A stretch of DNA of 64,000 nucleotides from Hymenobacter wooponensis (GCF_004745865.1 NZ_SRKZ01000001.1:930001-994000); one strand, 5' to 3'; positions 1 to 9,178 are shown, counted from the first letter of the stretch. A program made the numbers and translations. Notes: generated by a model not told the origin, from the sequence alone.

Positions 1-350
1 GTATCACCATCGTAAAAGCCCCGGTCGCCGGTAATGGTGATGGTGTCGTTCTGGATGATGCGCACATTGCTGAACGCCTCCAGAGCGTTGCGTTCGGTGT
101 ACTGGTAGGCCGAGTCGCAGTAGAGCAGCGTGGTGCCCTGCCTCAGGCTTACATTGCCGAGCAGTTTCCGGATCTGGACGCCGTTGAACGAACCACCCTG
201 CAGCTGGCCAGCACTAATCAGATCAATCGGCTGCCCTTTAGGCAGTGGCGAAGCTTGACCGCTGGTACGGTTCGCGGGCCGATTTTGGGCCATTGCCAGC
301 AACGGCAGCAGCGCGAAAAACAGAAGAAAAAGTGACTTCGGGAATGACAT
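1..350 (-). CDS. OstA-like (LptA/OstA N-terminal family) protein, 3' end cut by window
   Basis: This is the first ~116 codons of a minus-strand gene that runs off the left edge. The start is the ATG at 350-348. It opens with a signal peptide (MSFPKSLFLLFF..., cleavage probably after LAMA) and continues into a beta-repeat region with the patterns VSLRQGTTLLYCDSA and NDTITITGD. These are typical of the OstA-like proteins of Bacteroidetes, related to the LptA/LptD periplasmic domains that carry lipopolysaccharide across the periplasm. The link to LPS transport is by family only. A Bacteroidetes -7 promoter lies 7 nt upstream of the ATG. The gene is divergent from tilS. Confidence 0.8.
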   Translation of the reverse strand, partial: MSFPKSLFLLFFALLPLLAMAQNRPANRTSGQASPLPKGQPIDLISAGQLQGGSFNGVQIRKLLGNVSLRQGTTLLYCDSAYQYTERNALEAFSNVRIIQNDTITITGDRGFYDGD

Positions 351-357
351 TTCGGGG

Positions 358-365
358 CAAAGGTA
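358..365 (-). promoter_or_regulatory. -7 promoter element (TACCTTTG) of the OstA-like gene
   Basis: Read on the minus strand, this is an exact match to the Bacteroidetes -7 consensus TAnnTTTG. Only 7 nt separate it from the ATG at 350. Transcription would start at or within a few bases of the start codon, so the mRNA may be leaderless. No clear -33 TTTG was assigned. Confidence 0.55.
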
Positions 366-447
366 CAGAAGGCCCGTCGGTAACGGTTTTCTTTGTGGAA
401 TAGTACAGGCCTAGGCCAGTTCGTAGCAACTCTGGCTGGCCTCTAAA

Positions 448-614
448 GCTAGAGACTAAAGGCTAGTTCCCCTCCTCAGATGAGGAGAGGTTAGGGAAGG
501 TCGACCGTAGCGTCAAACATCCTCTAGCAACTAGCTCTAGTCATCGTTCTAGGCCACCTATACCACCCCTAGCCCCTCCTCGTCAAGGAGAGGAACTAGC
601 TTTTAGTCTTTAGC
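448..614. repeat. Intergenic inverted repeat, ~49-bp arms (GCTAGTTCCTCTCC family)
   Basis: The left arm (448-496) and right arm (566-614) are imperfect reverse complements over about 49 bp. Each arm also folds on itself (for example CTCCTCA gat TGAGGAG on the left). A ~70-bp spacer containing a CTAGGCC word separates them. The right arm ends 15 bp before tilS. The element has no coding potential and looks like a REP or MITE-like chromosomal repeat. A degenerate relative may lie at 8065-8145. Confidence 0.7.
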
Positions 615-629
615 AGCCCAAACCTCCCC

Positions 630-1958
630 ATGCTCGACCGCATTCAACATTTCATACAAGAACAAGACCTCTTCTCCCCTACTGATACCCTGCTGGTAGC
701 CGTTAGCGGCGGCATGGACTCGGTGGTGCTGGCCGATGTGCTGCACCGGTTAGGCCAGCCGTTTGCCATAGCCCACTGCCACTTTGGGCTGCGCGGCGAG
801 GAGGCCGACGCCGACGAGCAGTTCGTGCGCAAGCTGGCCAAGAAGTACGATGTGCCCTACTTCGCCGAGTTCTTCCAGACCAAGCAGTTTGCCGAGCAAG
901 AAGGCATCTCCACGCAGATGGCGGCCCGCGCCCTGCGCTACGAGTGGTTTGAGCGCCTGCGCCAGACCCAGGGGCTGGCCTACATTGCCACCGCCCACCA
1001 CCAGCGCGACGCCGCCGAGACCATACTGCTCAACCTGACCCACGGCACTGGCCTAGCCGGCCTGCACGGCATCCGGCCCAAGAACGGCTACCTAGTACGT
1101 CCCCTGCTGCCCATCGGCAAAATGGAGCTGTACGACTACCTGGTGGAGCACCACCTGATGTGGCGCGAAGATGCCAGCAACGACAGCCCCGTGTACCAGC
1201 GCAACCGCCTGCGCCTGGAGGTGCTGCCCGTGCTGCGCGACATTAACCCCAACCTCGACCAGACCCTGCAGATTACCGCCGAGCGGGTGGGCGGGGCCGA
1301 GGAAATTGTGCGCCGTTACGTAGAGGACACCGCCGCCCAGGCCCAGCGCGAGGAAGCCGACGCCACCTACCTGGACATCCGGATGCTACAGAAAACGGCC
1401 GCTACCACCCTGGTGCTGCACGAGCTGCTGCGCCCCTTCGGCTTCTCCTACATCATGACCAAGGACATCGTGCAGAGCTTCGGGGCCGAGCCGGGCCGCC
1501 GCTTTGAGTCGCCGACGCACCGGCTGGTGAAGGACCGGGAGCAGCTGGTTATCACGCGCCGCAACCTCACGAAGTTCGGCACCCACCAGTTGGTGCTAGG
1601 CCAGGAAGCACTCAAGATTGACGGCCTGCACCTGCGCACCGAGCTGCACGAGGTGGCGGAAGGCTTCGACATTCCGCGCGGCAAAGCCGTAGCCGCCCTG
1701 GATGCCGATGTGCTGAAGTTTCCCCTCATTGTGCGGGCCTGGCAGGAAGGTGACTGGTTTATGCCCATCGGCATGAAAGGCAAGAAGAAGCTCTCCGACT
1801 TCCTCATCGACCAGAAGGTGCCACTCAACCTCAAAGACAACGTGCAGGTGCTCTGCTCCGCCGATGGCAAGATTGCCTGGGTTATCGGCTTCCGCCCCGA
1901 CGAGCGGTTCAAAGTGACCGAGGAAACCGAGCGCGTGTTGGTAGTTAAGCGGATGTAG
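630..1958 (+). CDS. tilS: tRNA(Ile)-lysidine synthase TilS
   Basis: TilS ligates lysine to C34 of the CAU-anticodon tRNA-Ile using ATP, so that the tRNA reads AUA as isoleucine. It is a cytoplasmic, normally essential enzyme. The N-terminal PP-loop ATPase motif SGGMDS is at residues 26-31, followed by HCHFGLRGEEAD and TAHHQRDAAET, both typical of the family. The C-terminal TilS domain is complete (RAWQEGDWFMPIGMKGKKKLSDF). The 442-aa length is normal. The start directly follows the inverted repeat at 448-614. A strong hairpin terminator follows at 1994-2031. Confidence 0.95.
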   Translation: MLDRIQHFIQEQDLFSPTDTLLVAVSGGMDSVVLADVLHRLGQPFAIAHCHFGLRGEEADADEQFVRKLAKKYDVPYFAEFFQTKQFAEQEGISTQMAARALRYEWFERLRQTQGLAYIATAHHQRDAAETILLNLTHGTGLAGLHGIRPKNGYLVRPLLPIGKMELYDYLVEHHLMWREDASNDSPVYQRNRLRLEVLPVLRDINPNLDQTLQITAERVGGAEEIVRRYVEDTAAQAQREEADATYLDIRMLQKTAATTLVLHELLRPFGFSYIMTKDIVQSFGAEPGRRFESPTHRLVKDREQLVITRRNLTKFGTHQLVLGQEALKIDGLHLRTELHEVAEGFDIPRGKAVAALDADVLKFPLIVRAWQEGDWFMPIGMKGKKKLSDFLIDQKVPLNLKDNVQVLCSADGKIAWVIGFRPDERFKVTEETERVLVVKRM

Positions 1959-1993
1959 TGGCCTAGGCCTAGTGGGTACTATATGCTCATAAG

Positions 1994-2031
1994 AACGGTC
2001 ATGCTTAGTTTGTCTGAGCATGACCGTTTTT
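1994..2031. terminator. Intrinsic terminator after tilS
   Basis: A perfect 12-bp stem (AACGGTCATGCT / AGCATGACCGTT) is followed by a run of five T on the plus strand. It ends tilS and lies between convergent genes. The stem core GTCATGCT recurs in the hairpin at 11345-11390 and near 32659. Confidence 0.85.
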
Positions 2032-2069
2032 GGTTAGTATACACTCATGAGTAAGTCGTAGCGCTTTGG

Positions 2070-3152
2070 CTACTTAGCTTCCTTAGTGGCGCGGAGGCGC
2101 AAGAGCAACTCGCTTAGCCAGAATAGCACCACCGCGATGCCGGCGCCCAGCAGGGTATCCAGCACGCGCCCTTCTACTGTGACTAGCGTGTTACCGGCGT
2201 GGCCTGCAGTGGCGTTTAGCAGGGCAATGGGCGTGATGAAAAGCAGCGCAAAGGCATAATTCCGGGCTACCACTACTTCAGTGGCGCCTTGCAGCAACAT
2301 CAGCGCGGCCACTAGGCCTAGGCCCGTCGGGTGTACTAAGGAGAGTAACTCAAACAGCCCTATTCCCAGCAGCGTGCCCACTACCCGGTGTGCCGCCCGC
2401 AGGCCGGTGAGCTGCCGCGAAGGACTGGATTGCAGCACCGCTACGGCCGCCAACACCACCCAGTACACCCGGTGCGCGCCTAGTGGCCTAGCTACCACGC
2501 TGGCAATTAATACGGCCGCCACTACCCGCAGCGCAACGGTCGCGGTATCTTTGTCAAAACCCAACCGCGGCAGTAACACGCGTAGCCCCACCGATGCAGG
2601 ATAGTGCCTCCCTGGCAGCAACAGCGGCGTTATAACTACTAGGTAGGCCAGTCCGGCTCCTGCGGCCACCAGCCCCAATAGCCGTAGGCCAGGTTGGGCA
2701 GCCCCATCTAGCTCTACCGGTGCAGCAATGTGGCCGCTCACGGCAGCTACCAACACAAACATCATCGGGCCGGGCGGCCCTAGCCGAAAGCCTAGTACTA
2801 GTGTAGAGGCCAGCGCGCTTACCAGCACCAAGCAAGCTACGGTCAGCCATTCATGGCCAGCACATGCAATGCCCAGCGCTGCGACCAGCACCAGGCCCGC
2901 CGCAACAAAAGGCAGTAGCCGGGCTCGGTCTTGGCGGCCTAGTGAGGCCCCATAAAGTGACGTGAAGCTTCCTAGCGCCGCCTGCAAGCCCCATGACTGG
3001 TAACCTGCCAAGGTAAACGCCGCCACAGGTAAGCCAATGGCCAAGCTGGCCTCTAGGCCTACTTTCCAGCGCCATGGCGCATCGTGGAGCGTAAGTAAAC
3101 TACCAACTGCTCGTCGGGTGCGGGGAACGTAACGGTCTACAGGCAATTTCAT
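2070..3152 (-). CDS. FUSC-family (aromatic acid exporter-like) integral membrane protein
   Basis: A 360-aa polytopic protein with about ten hydrophobic segments and a short hydrophilic N-terminus (MKLPVDRYVPRTRRAVGS). The N-terminal half (LEASLAIGLPVAAFTLAGYQ, AALGSFTSLYG) and the C-terminal RVYWVVLAAVAVLQ / RVVGTLLGIGL segment match the FUSC family. That family includes YccS/AaeB-type inner-membrane proteins and fusaric-acid resistance proteins. By family it may export small aromatic or amphipathic compounds; the substrate is unknown. It stands alone on the minus strand, convergent with tilS. Confidence 0.75.
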   Translation of the reverse strand: MKLPVDRYVPRTRRAVGSLLTLHDAPWRWKVGLEASLAIGLPVAAFTLAGYQSWGLQAALGSFTSLYGASLGRQDRARLLPFVAAGLVLVAALGIACAGHEWLTVACLVLVSALASTLVLGFRLGPPGPMMFVLVAAVSGHIAAPVELDGAAQPGLRLLGLVAAGAGLAYLVVITPLLLPGRHYPASVGLRVLLPRLGFDKDTATVALRVVAAVLIASVVARPLGAHRVYWVVLAAVAVLQSSPSRQLTGLRAAHRVVGTLLGIGLFELLSLVHPTGLGLVAALMLLQGATEVVVARNYAFALLFITPIALLNATAGHAGNTLVTVEGRVLDTLLGAGIAVVLFWLSELLLRLRATKEAK

Positions 3153-3236
3153 ACGTGCGTAAACAGGCTAGGCCACCATGAGTACGCGGTTCTCCTGCGG
3201 ATGGGATACGTTGTTTACTACTCCTGTCTAACGCAA

Positions 3237-3266
3237 GAAGCCCGAGCTACACGTAGCCCGGGCTTC
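3237..3266. terminator. Hairpin terminator downstream of the beta-helix lipoprotein gene
   Basis: The stem GAAGCCCG-a-GCTAC / GTAGC-c-CGGGCTTC closes on a 2-nt loop with one mismatch. It lies 30 bp past the stop of the minus-strand lipoprotein gene. The T-run is weak. Confidence 0.65.
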
Positions 3267-3295
3267 ATTCAGTACGCTTTTATAGGAATCTATAC

Positions 3296-4822
3296 TTAAT
3301 AGTCCGTTTGCTGCGGATCGAAGTTGGTCCAGTTAGCCATCCAGTTGTCTGAGGAAGCGCCCGAACCCGAGAAGGCACCTACGAAGTTTACTTTCGTGAA
3401 GAAGCTATCCGTCACTTTGCTGTCGGTGAAGTCAGGCGCGATACCACCGGTTGCTGCTACAATTGGCGAAGCACTACGCGGGATGAAGCTCGGCGTCGTC
3501 AAGCTGAAGGGATTCAGCAGTTGCACGTTATCTGACGTGGTGTAGCGCTTGTTGCCGTTCGCTTTCAGCCAAGTCAGCGGACCTACGGCACTGCCCCAAG
3601 CCGATGAGTCGGAGCCCATGACGTTGTTGGTCGTTAAGCTACCTCCACCACCGGTACCGGGGATGTAGATAATGCTGCGCTGGCCGCTGGCAGAGTTCGA
3701 ATTTGTGAGGCTGCCAGCCACAATGTTGTTCTTAAAGCGCAGGTTGCCGTTGGCAGCATTGCCCGCCGTCATAGCGTTATCGATCAGCACGTTGGTGGGG
3801 TAGCCCATAATCACCGAGTTCAGAATGCTGATGCTCGAGTTACGACGGATATGGGCGCCAGCCGTATACTGCGGGCTATAGTTGCCGCCGCTTGCGTTGA
3901 TGATGGGACCAACAGCAGTAATATTGGAGAATACTGCCGAAGTCTGGGGAGTAACAGGGTTTGACTTGCTGTCGTTGTCCGACTCAAAGGCTTTGGAGCC
4001 CGACTGGTCAGCCTGCAATGGGTCACGCAGAGAAACGGCGAACTGCACTTTGCCCGAGAAGCCGTTGTCGGTATCAAAGTCGTCGTCGAACGTGCGGTGC
4101 GACACTAGATATTTAGCGTTTACAGTACCGCCAAACCACTCGAAAGCATCATCGCCACTGAATGACACCTGAACGTGGTCGATGGTAGTACCGCTGCCTA
4201 CGCCGGCTAGGGTCAGGCCGTTCACTTCGTTGTCGGGCGAGAAAGCCACGCCGCCAAACTCAATGCGCACGTACTGCAGTGTACCAGAGTTATCGTTGGC
4301 AACGTCACCGCCGTATTTGGTGTCTACGCCGCCTTCTACCACTGGCTGCGCAGTTGGAGTAACGGCGTTGTGCGGAGCGTTACCGGCAATGATAACGCCA
4401 CCCCAGTCGCCGTAGTTGCGCGAGCCTTTGGGCTGATTAGAGGTGAAAACAATCGGCTTGTCGGCCGTGCCTACTGCCATAATTTTTGCACCGGGCTCAA
4501 TAATCAGGGCGCCTTTGGTGTCTTTATCGCCTTTAATGATAGTGCCTGCCTCGATAGTAAGCGTAGCTCCAGATTTCACATATACAAACCCCTTGAGTAG
4601 GTACTTGTTGCTGGCCGACCACGTGGTGTTGGTAGTGATGGAGGTTTTGCCGCTACCACCTACGGTAACCAGCTGGCCCGTGCTAGGAGTAGTTGGGCCG
4701 CCGGGTGTGGTAGTACCTCCGCCTTGTACATTAGGAGCGGGCGTGGTGTTTTCCTTGCTGCACGATGCCAGGCCAGCTAGCAGAGTAGCTGCCAGGGCAA
4801 GGGAAAGGGTATTCTTTTTCAT
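3296..4822 (-). CDS. Outer-surface lipoprotein with predicted beta-helix fold, partner of the TonB receptor
   Basis: A 508-aa lipoprotein: the signal peptide ends in a lipobox (LLAGLASC, Cys ~21) followed by a Gly/Thr/Pro-rich linker. From about residue 55 it has a repeating pattern of short beta strands (SGATLTIEAGTIIKGD, GALIIEPGAKIMAVG, WGGVIIAGNA) typical of right-handed beta-helix proteins, with no catalytic motif I can name. Related Bacteroidetes proteins are often annotated only as hypothetical. It starts 60 bp after the TonB-dependent receptor gene on the same strand, so the two are probably co-transcribed. I infer a surface-exposed substrate-binding or assembly partner, taking the place that SusD has in Sus-type pairs. 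The substrate is unknown. Confidence 0.65.
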   Translation of the reverse strand: MKKNTLSLALAATLLAGLASCSKENTTPAPNVQGGGTTTPGGPTTPSTGQLVTVGGSGKTSITTNTTWSASNKYLLKGFVYVKSGATLTIEAGTIIKGDKDTKGALIIEPGAKIMAVGTADKPIVFTSNQPKGSRNYGDWGGVIIAGNAPHNAVTPTAQPVVEGGVDTKYGGDVANDNSGTLQYVRIEFGGVAFSPDNEVNGLTLAGVGSGTTIDHVQVSFSGDDAFEWFGGTVNAKYLVSHRTFDDDFDTDNGFSGKVQFAVSLRDPLQADQSGSKAFESDNDSKSNPVTPQTSAVFSNITAVGPIINASGGNYSPQYTAGAHIRRNSSISILNSVIMGYPTNVLIDNAMTAGNAANGNLRFKNNIVAGSLTNSNSASGQRSIIYIPGTGGGGSLTTNNVMGSDSSAWGSAVGPLTWLKANGNKRYTTSDNVQLLNPFSLTTPSFIPRSASPIVAATGGIAPDFTDSKVTDSFFTKVNFVGAFSGSGASSDNWMANWTNFDPQQTDY

Positions 4823-4882
4823 ACGAAGGGGTGAAATGAAAAGCAGACTAGGAAGTGTGTTGGAAAGAAGAAGGTGTGCAGA

Positions 4883-7738
4883 TTATGGAAGCGGGGTAAG
4901 CTGACGGGCGCGGGGCTCCAGGTTGAAGCGCAGGCCTAGGGTGTAATAAGTGCCCCGGCGGTAGCTGCTAAGCGAGGGGTCGTTCTTGGCTTCGTACTTT
5001 TTATCGCGGTTGAAGTCCTGCACCAGGTTTACTTTCTGGTTCAGCAAGTCCTGAATACCCGCGTTCAGGGTCAGGCGGTTAGATACCGTCTTAGTCAATG
5101 ACAGGTCTACCGTGTGGCGGGGCATTTCTACCACGTCGGGGTAATCATTGCTACCAGCAAACAGGATGCGGGGGCCAAACACGTTGTAGAGGGCTGTTAC
5201 CTGCCAGCTGTTATCCGGAGTGTTGTAGTACAGACCACCGTTCAGCACGTAGGGCGACTGACCTTGCAGAGCGCGTTTGTTGTCCCAGGCCACAAACTTG
5301 TCGCCGAGCTGTACTTGGCTCTTGATCAGTGAGGCATTGAATACAGCCGAGATGTTGCGCAGACCCGTCGTACCGAAGGCATCATCTAGGAAGTTCAGGC
5401 TCTTCTTCAGGTCCAACTCAAGTCCGTAGGCGTAAGCGCTAGGGGCATTGGCAAAAGTGTAGGCCAGGTTGGTGGTGAGAACTACCGTATTTTCAATGGG
5501 GTTGGTGAAGTTCTTATAGAACGCTCCGATGTGAATCAGTTCTCCACTTGAAGGGTACAGCTCATAGCGCAGATCGAAGTTATCGATGGTGGCGACTTTC
5601 AGCGGTGCTCCGGGGTTCAGGTATAGCGACCCGTAGTTGAGTACGCTAAAGTCAAAATCATAGTAGAAGAAGGGAGCCGCTTCGCGGAACTCGGGGCGGT
5701 TGAGGCTGCGGCCGTAGGAGGCGCGAAGCAGATTCTTCTCGTTGAAGTTGTAGCTGAAGTTGGCCGAGGGTAATACGAAGTTGGTGGTCACATCTTGCTG
5801 TACCGGCTCACCGTTGATGCCGGTGGAGATAGACTGCACGTTACGCTCGTAGCGGGCACCCGTAACCAGCTTTAGTCGCTCGGTCAGAGGGATGTTGAAG
5901 GACAGATAAGCAGCCTCGAGTTCGTTGGTAGCGTTGTAGCGGTAGGTCGAGTTCAAATCTTCCGTCAGGCGGAAACCGTCGGTGCCAATGTTTTGCGGAT
6001 CGAAAATGTTACCCACGGCTTCATTACGCAGGCCCTGTAGGCCACCAGCGTTGAGGGAGTAGCCGAAGGCGCGGGCGCGGAAGTCGCGCTTGCGGTACTC
6101 TAAGTAGGTACCAGCGCCAATTTCTACTTGCCGCTCTCCTACTTTAACCTTCTGCTTCAGGTTAGCATTAATAGTGTAGCTGTACTCGTTCAGCTTCTGG
6201 TACAGACGGCCAGCGTTGTTTACGTCTACTTGGCCGCTGCCAGGAGTCAAAACCGTTTCAGTGGGTGCACCACCTTCCGTAGCCGCCGGAATCGACTGAT
6301 ATGACACGCGACGCAGGTCGGGCTCGTTTCGGTTAGAATAGCCATAACCCGCTACCCAGTCAAAGTTCGTTTTATCCTCGTTGAAGGCATGCTGGCCGGC
6401 AAGCTGGCCCGTGTACGTGGTACGACCCTGGTAGCCCAGCTGGTAGCTGTTGCGCACTGGGCGGCCATCGTTGTCGAAGCCCCGGCGAGTGGTTACCTGG
6501 TTGCGCGACTGTTGATTGAACAGGTTACGAAACTCCAGTCGGCCACCATTATCCAGCACCACGTTGAAGTTCTGGATAGCCCCTAGCCGGATGTTGTTCG
6601 ACGACTGATCATCTTTAAGAGCATCCGTACGCTGACCTGCTCCGTCGTAGAGGTTGCGGTCGATGTGGAAGCGGGTGAAGGTGTTGGTGTAGTTCACCGA
6701 CGTGATGCTACCGATAGACAGATTCTTGAGGTTGATCTGGTCCATGTAGGCCGCGTTGAAGCGGATGTCGGGCATGGCCTTCAGCTTGTAGATCGGGAAG
6801 GTGTTCTCGATTTGCCGGGCGTAGAAGTCACGCTCGTACTGCTGATAGGCCGTGCTCAGCTCGGGGAAGCCGCCGGGCAGCTGGCGCTTAACGGCCCCAA
6901 AGCCGAAGGCGTCGCCGGCCTGCGTTTTATCAGTGAAGAAGTCTTTCCCCGTAGTACCGTTGCGGTAGCCGGATGAATAGTTGGCCGTGAACAGTCGCTC
7001 GTTCTGAGCGGGCTTGCGCAGGTATACCTTTACTAGGCCACCCGCGAAGTCGCCGGGCAATTCTGGCGAGGGGTCTTTAAACACCAGCACGCGGTCGAGC
7101 AGAGAGCTGGGTACAATGTCAAAGGAGAAGGACTTACGGTCGGTTTCCGAGCTGGGTGCCGATACATCGTTCAGCCACACGGCGTTATACCGGTCGCTGA
7201 GGCCCCGAATCTGGATGAAGCGGTTATCCACGATGGTTACGCCCGGTATGCGGCGCACTACTTCGGCCGCGTCGCGGTCCTGAGTCTTTACAATCTGCTC
7301 CGAGGAAACCCCGCTAACTACTACGTTAGCCTGCTTGATTTCCGAGATAACCGAGACTTCGGTGTTAGTGCGCCGCACACCCGTTACCACAACCTCGTTC
7401 AGCTGCTGCTGATCTGACTCTAGTTTATAGTTAACGGTGGTGGTTTGACCGGCTTTCACCGCTACCTTTTGGATGGTAGCTGTCTTGTATGACACCGAGG
7501 ACACGATAAGCGTGTACTCGCCCACTGGCACCTTTTCTAACGAAAAGCGGCCATCCACATTGGTGGGGCCGCCAATTGTTGATTTGTCCAGATGTACCGT
7601 GCCACCTACAATTCCCTCCTGGGTTTGGGCATCGGTGATGGTTCCTTTAATGCTGCCCGTACTCTGCGCCACTACCGACGACAGGGCCCCGAAAAACAGC
7701 AGAAAAACGAGTGTGATTTTGGTAATTGTGTCCTGCAT
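4883..7738 (-). CDS. TonB-dependent outer-membrane receptor with CarboxypepD_reg-like N-domain
   Basis: A 951-aa receptor. The signal peptide (residues 1-24, ...SVVAQ) is followed by a CarboxypepD_reg-like domain (about 28-110, GSIKGTITDAQTQEGIVGG), then the plug (about 125-240, with RRIPGVTIVDNRFIQIRGLS), then a long beta-barrel ending in YTLGLRFNLEP. It imports a ligand across the outer membrane using TonB/ExbBD energy. The plug segment GLSDRYNAVWLND is well conserved in one receptor subgroup. No SusD follows; the downstream gene is a beta-helix lipoprotein. The promoter is at 7747-7775. The ligand cannot be told from the sequence. Confidence 0.85.
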   Translation of the reverse strand: MQDTITKITLVFLLFFGALSSVVAQSTGSIKGTITDAQTQEGIVGGTVHLDKSTIGGPTNVDGRFSLEKVPVGEYTLIVSSVSYKTATIQKVAVKAGQTTTVNYKLESDQQQLNEVVVTGVRRTNTEVSVISEIKQANVVVSGVSSEQIVKTQDRDAAEVVRRIPGVTIVDNRFIQIRGLSDRYNAVWLNDVSAPSSETDRKSFSFDIVPSSLLDRVLVFKDPSPELPGDFAGGLVKVYLRKPAQNERLFTANYSSGYRNGTTGKDFFTDKTQAGDAFGFGAVKRQLPGGFPELSTAYQQYERDFYARQIENTFPIYKLKAMPDIRFNAAYMDQINLKNLSIGSITSVNYTNTFTRFHIDRNLYDGAGQRTDALKDDQSSNNIRLGAIQNFNVVLDNGGRLEFRNLFNQQSRNQVTTRRGFDNDGRPVRNSYQLGYQGRTTYTGQLAGQHAFNEDKTNFDWVAGYGYSNRNEPDLRRVSYQSIPAATEGGAPTETVLTPGSGQVDVNNAGRLYQKLNEYSYTINANLKQKVKVGERQVEIGAGTYLEYRKRDFRARAFGYSLNAGGLQGLRNEAVGNIFDPQNIGTDGFRLTEDLNSTYRYNATNELEAAYLSFNIPLTERLKLVTGARYERNVQSISTGINGEPVQQDVTTNFVLPSANFSYNFNEKNLLRASYGRSLNRPEFREAAPFFYYDFDFSVLNYGSLYLNPGAPLKVATIDNFDLRYELYPSSGELIHIGAFYKNFTNPIENTVVLTTNLAYTFANAPSAYAYGLELDLKKSLNFLDDAFGTTGLRNISAVFNASLIKSQVQLGDKFVAWDNKRALQGQSPYVLNGGLYYNTPDNSWQVTALYNVFGPRILFAGSNDYPDVVEMPRHTVDLSLTKTVSNRLTLNAGIQDLLNQKVNLVQDFNRDKKYEAKNDPSLSSYRRGTYYTLGLRFNLEPRARQLTPLP

Positions 7739-7746
7739 AGTGGCGG

Positions 7747-7775
7747 CAAAGGTAGATCCGCCTTATTACCACAAT
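7747..7775 (-). promoter_or_regulatory. Promoter of the TonB receptor operon
   Basis: On the minus strand the -7 element TACCTTTG (7754-7747) fits TAnnTTTG exactly. A TTG ~17-18 nt further upstream may be the -33 element. Only 8 nt separate the -7 element from the ATG at 7738, so the leader is very short or absent. Confidence 0.55.
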
Positions 7776-8236
7776 GTGCCGCTTTGTTTACTGAATTGTT
7801 ACGTCCAACTACCTGATTCGCAGAGTACTATTAGGGGGGCAAGCAAGCCAAAATTGTCTTATTTTCAATAAGTTAAACCTGTATTATCCCTATTTTAACA
7901 TGCCGGTTCATGTAACGCCCAGGTTCTCTATTGTAGCCATATTGTTACGAGGCACAGGGCCCCTTATGGTCTCGCGCTAAACCATATTAGAGCTAATACG
8001 TATGGCCCCATCCTTAGTATAGCTATGAGATTCTAGTTAGGTCTTCTGCCCTCAGCATACTAAGAGCTAGTCCCCCTCCGTGAGCTCTTTGCTGGAAGCT
8101 AGGCCAGTATTTTTTTCGCTTTCTAAAGAGGAGGTTATGGGCTAGAGGCGAACTTTCGCCGGCTCTAACTTTACCAGAACCGGTTTTCGGTTAGCTTTAC
8201 GGTCTAACCCACATCTCACACCCATATTCCATCCCA
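7776..8236. other. Divergent intergenic region between the TonB receptor operon and mdh
   Basis: About 460 bp without a credible gene, more AT-rich than its surroundings. It holds a CTAGGCCAG word near 8100 and a degenerate pair of segments (8065-8079 and 8124-8145) resembling the arms of the repeat at 448-614. A possible mdh -7 element (TAGCTTTA) lies near 8192. No RNA gene was recognised. Confidence 0.4.
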
Positions 8237-9178
8237 ATGAAAGTTACCGTAGTTGGAGCTGGCAACGTAGGCGCAACCTGCGCTGATGTACTGGCCACCC
8301 GCGAAATTGCTAATGAGATTGTACTGGTAGACATCAAAGAAGGCTTCGCTGAAGGCAAGGCCCTCGATATCTGGCAGAAAGCCCCCATCATTGGGTACGA
8401 TTCCCGCACCGTAGGCGTAACCGGCGACTACAGCCGCACCGCTGGCTCGGACGTGGTAGTAATTACCTCAGGCCTGCCCCGCAAGCCCGGCATGAGCCGC
8501 GACGACCTGATTTCTACCAATGCAGGCATCGTGAAGACGGTAACTGAGCAGGTGGTAAAATACTCGCCCAACGCCATCATCATTGTGGTTTCAAACCCAC
8601 TGGACGTGATGACCTACCAAGCGCACCTCACTTCGGGTCTGCCCCGCGAGAAGGTGTTTGGCATGGCCGGCATCCTCGACACGGCTCGTTACCGCGCGTT
8701 CCTGGCTGAGGCGCTTAACGTAAGCCCCAAAGACATTCAGGCCGTACTTATGGGTGGCCACGGCGACACCATGGTACCCCTCCCCCGCTATACTACGGTA
8801 GGCGGTATCCCCGTAACTGAACTCATTGGCAAAGAAGAGCTCGACGCTATTGTGCAGCGCACGGCCGTAGGTGGCGGTGAGCTAGTAAAGCTGATGGGCA
8901 CCTCGGCGTGGTACGCTCCGGGCGCAGCTGCTGCTCAGATGGTAGAAGCCATTGTGCGCGACCAGCGTCGCGTGTTCCCCGTGTGCATTGAGCTGCAGGG
9001 CGAGTATGGCATCAACGGCGTGTACCTGGGCGCACCCGTTATCCTCGGCAAAAATGGCATCGAGAAAGTTATCGAGCTGCAGCTGAACGACGAGGAGAAG
9101 GCGCTGCTGGAAACTTCGCGCGGCCACGTAAAAGAAGTAATGGACGCCCTCGACAACATGAGCAAGGCAACTGCTTAA
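8237..9178 (+). CDS. mdh: Malate dehydrogenase (NAD-dependent, LDH-like type)
   Basis: Interconverts malate and oxaloacetate with NAD+ in the TCA cycle, in the cytoplasm. The 313-aa protein has the N-terminal Rossmann motif GAGNVGAT, the substrate-binding loop GLPRKPGMSRDDL, the motif VVSNPLDVMTY and the catalytic-His motif GGHGDTMVP (about residue 174). The Arg at MSR identifies malate dehydrogenase rather than lactate dehydrogenase. It is a single-gene unit with a strong terminator at 9205-9242. Confidence 0.96.
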   Translation: MKVTVVGAGNVGATCADVLATREIANEIVLVDIKEGFAEGKALDIWQKAPIIGYDSRTVGVTGDYSRTAGSDVVVITSGLPRKPGMSRDDLISTNAGIVKTVTEQVVKYSPNAIIIVVSNPLDVMTYQAHLTSGLPREKVFGMAGILDTARYRAFLAEALNVSPKDIQAVLMGGHGDTMVPLPRYTTVGGIPVTELIGKEELDAIVQRTAVGGGELVKLMGTSAWYAPGAAAAQMVEAIVRDQRRVFPVCIELQGEYGINGVYLGAPVILGKNGIEKVIELQLNDEEKALLETSRGHVKEVMDALDNMSKATA

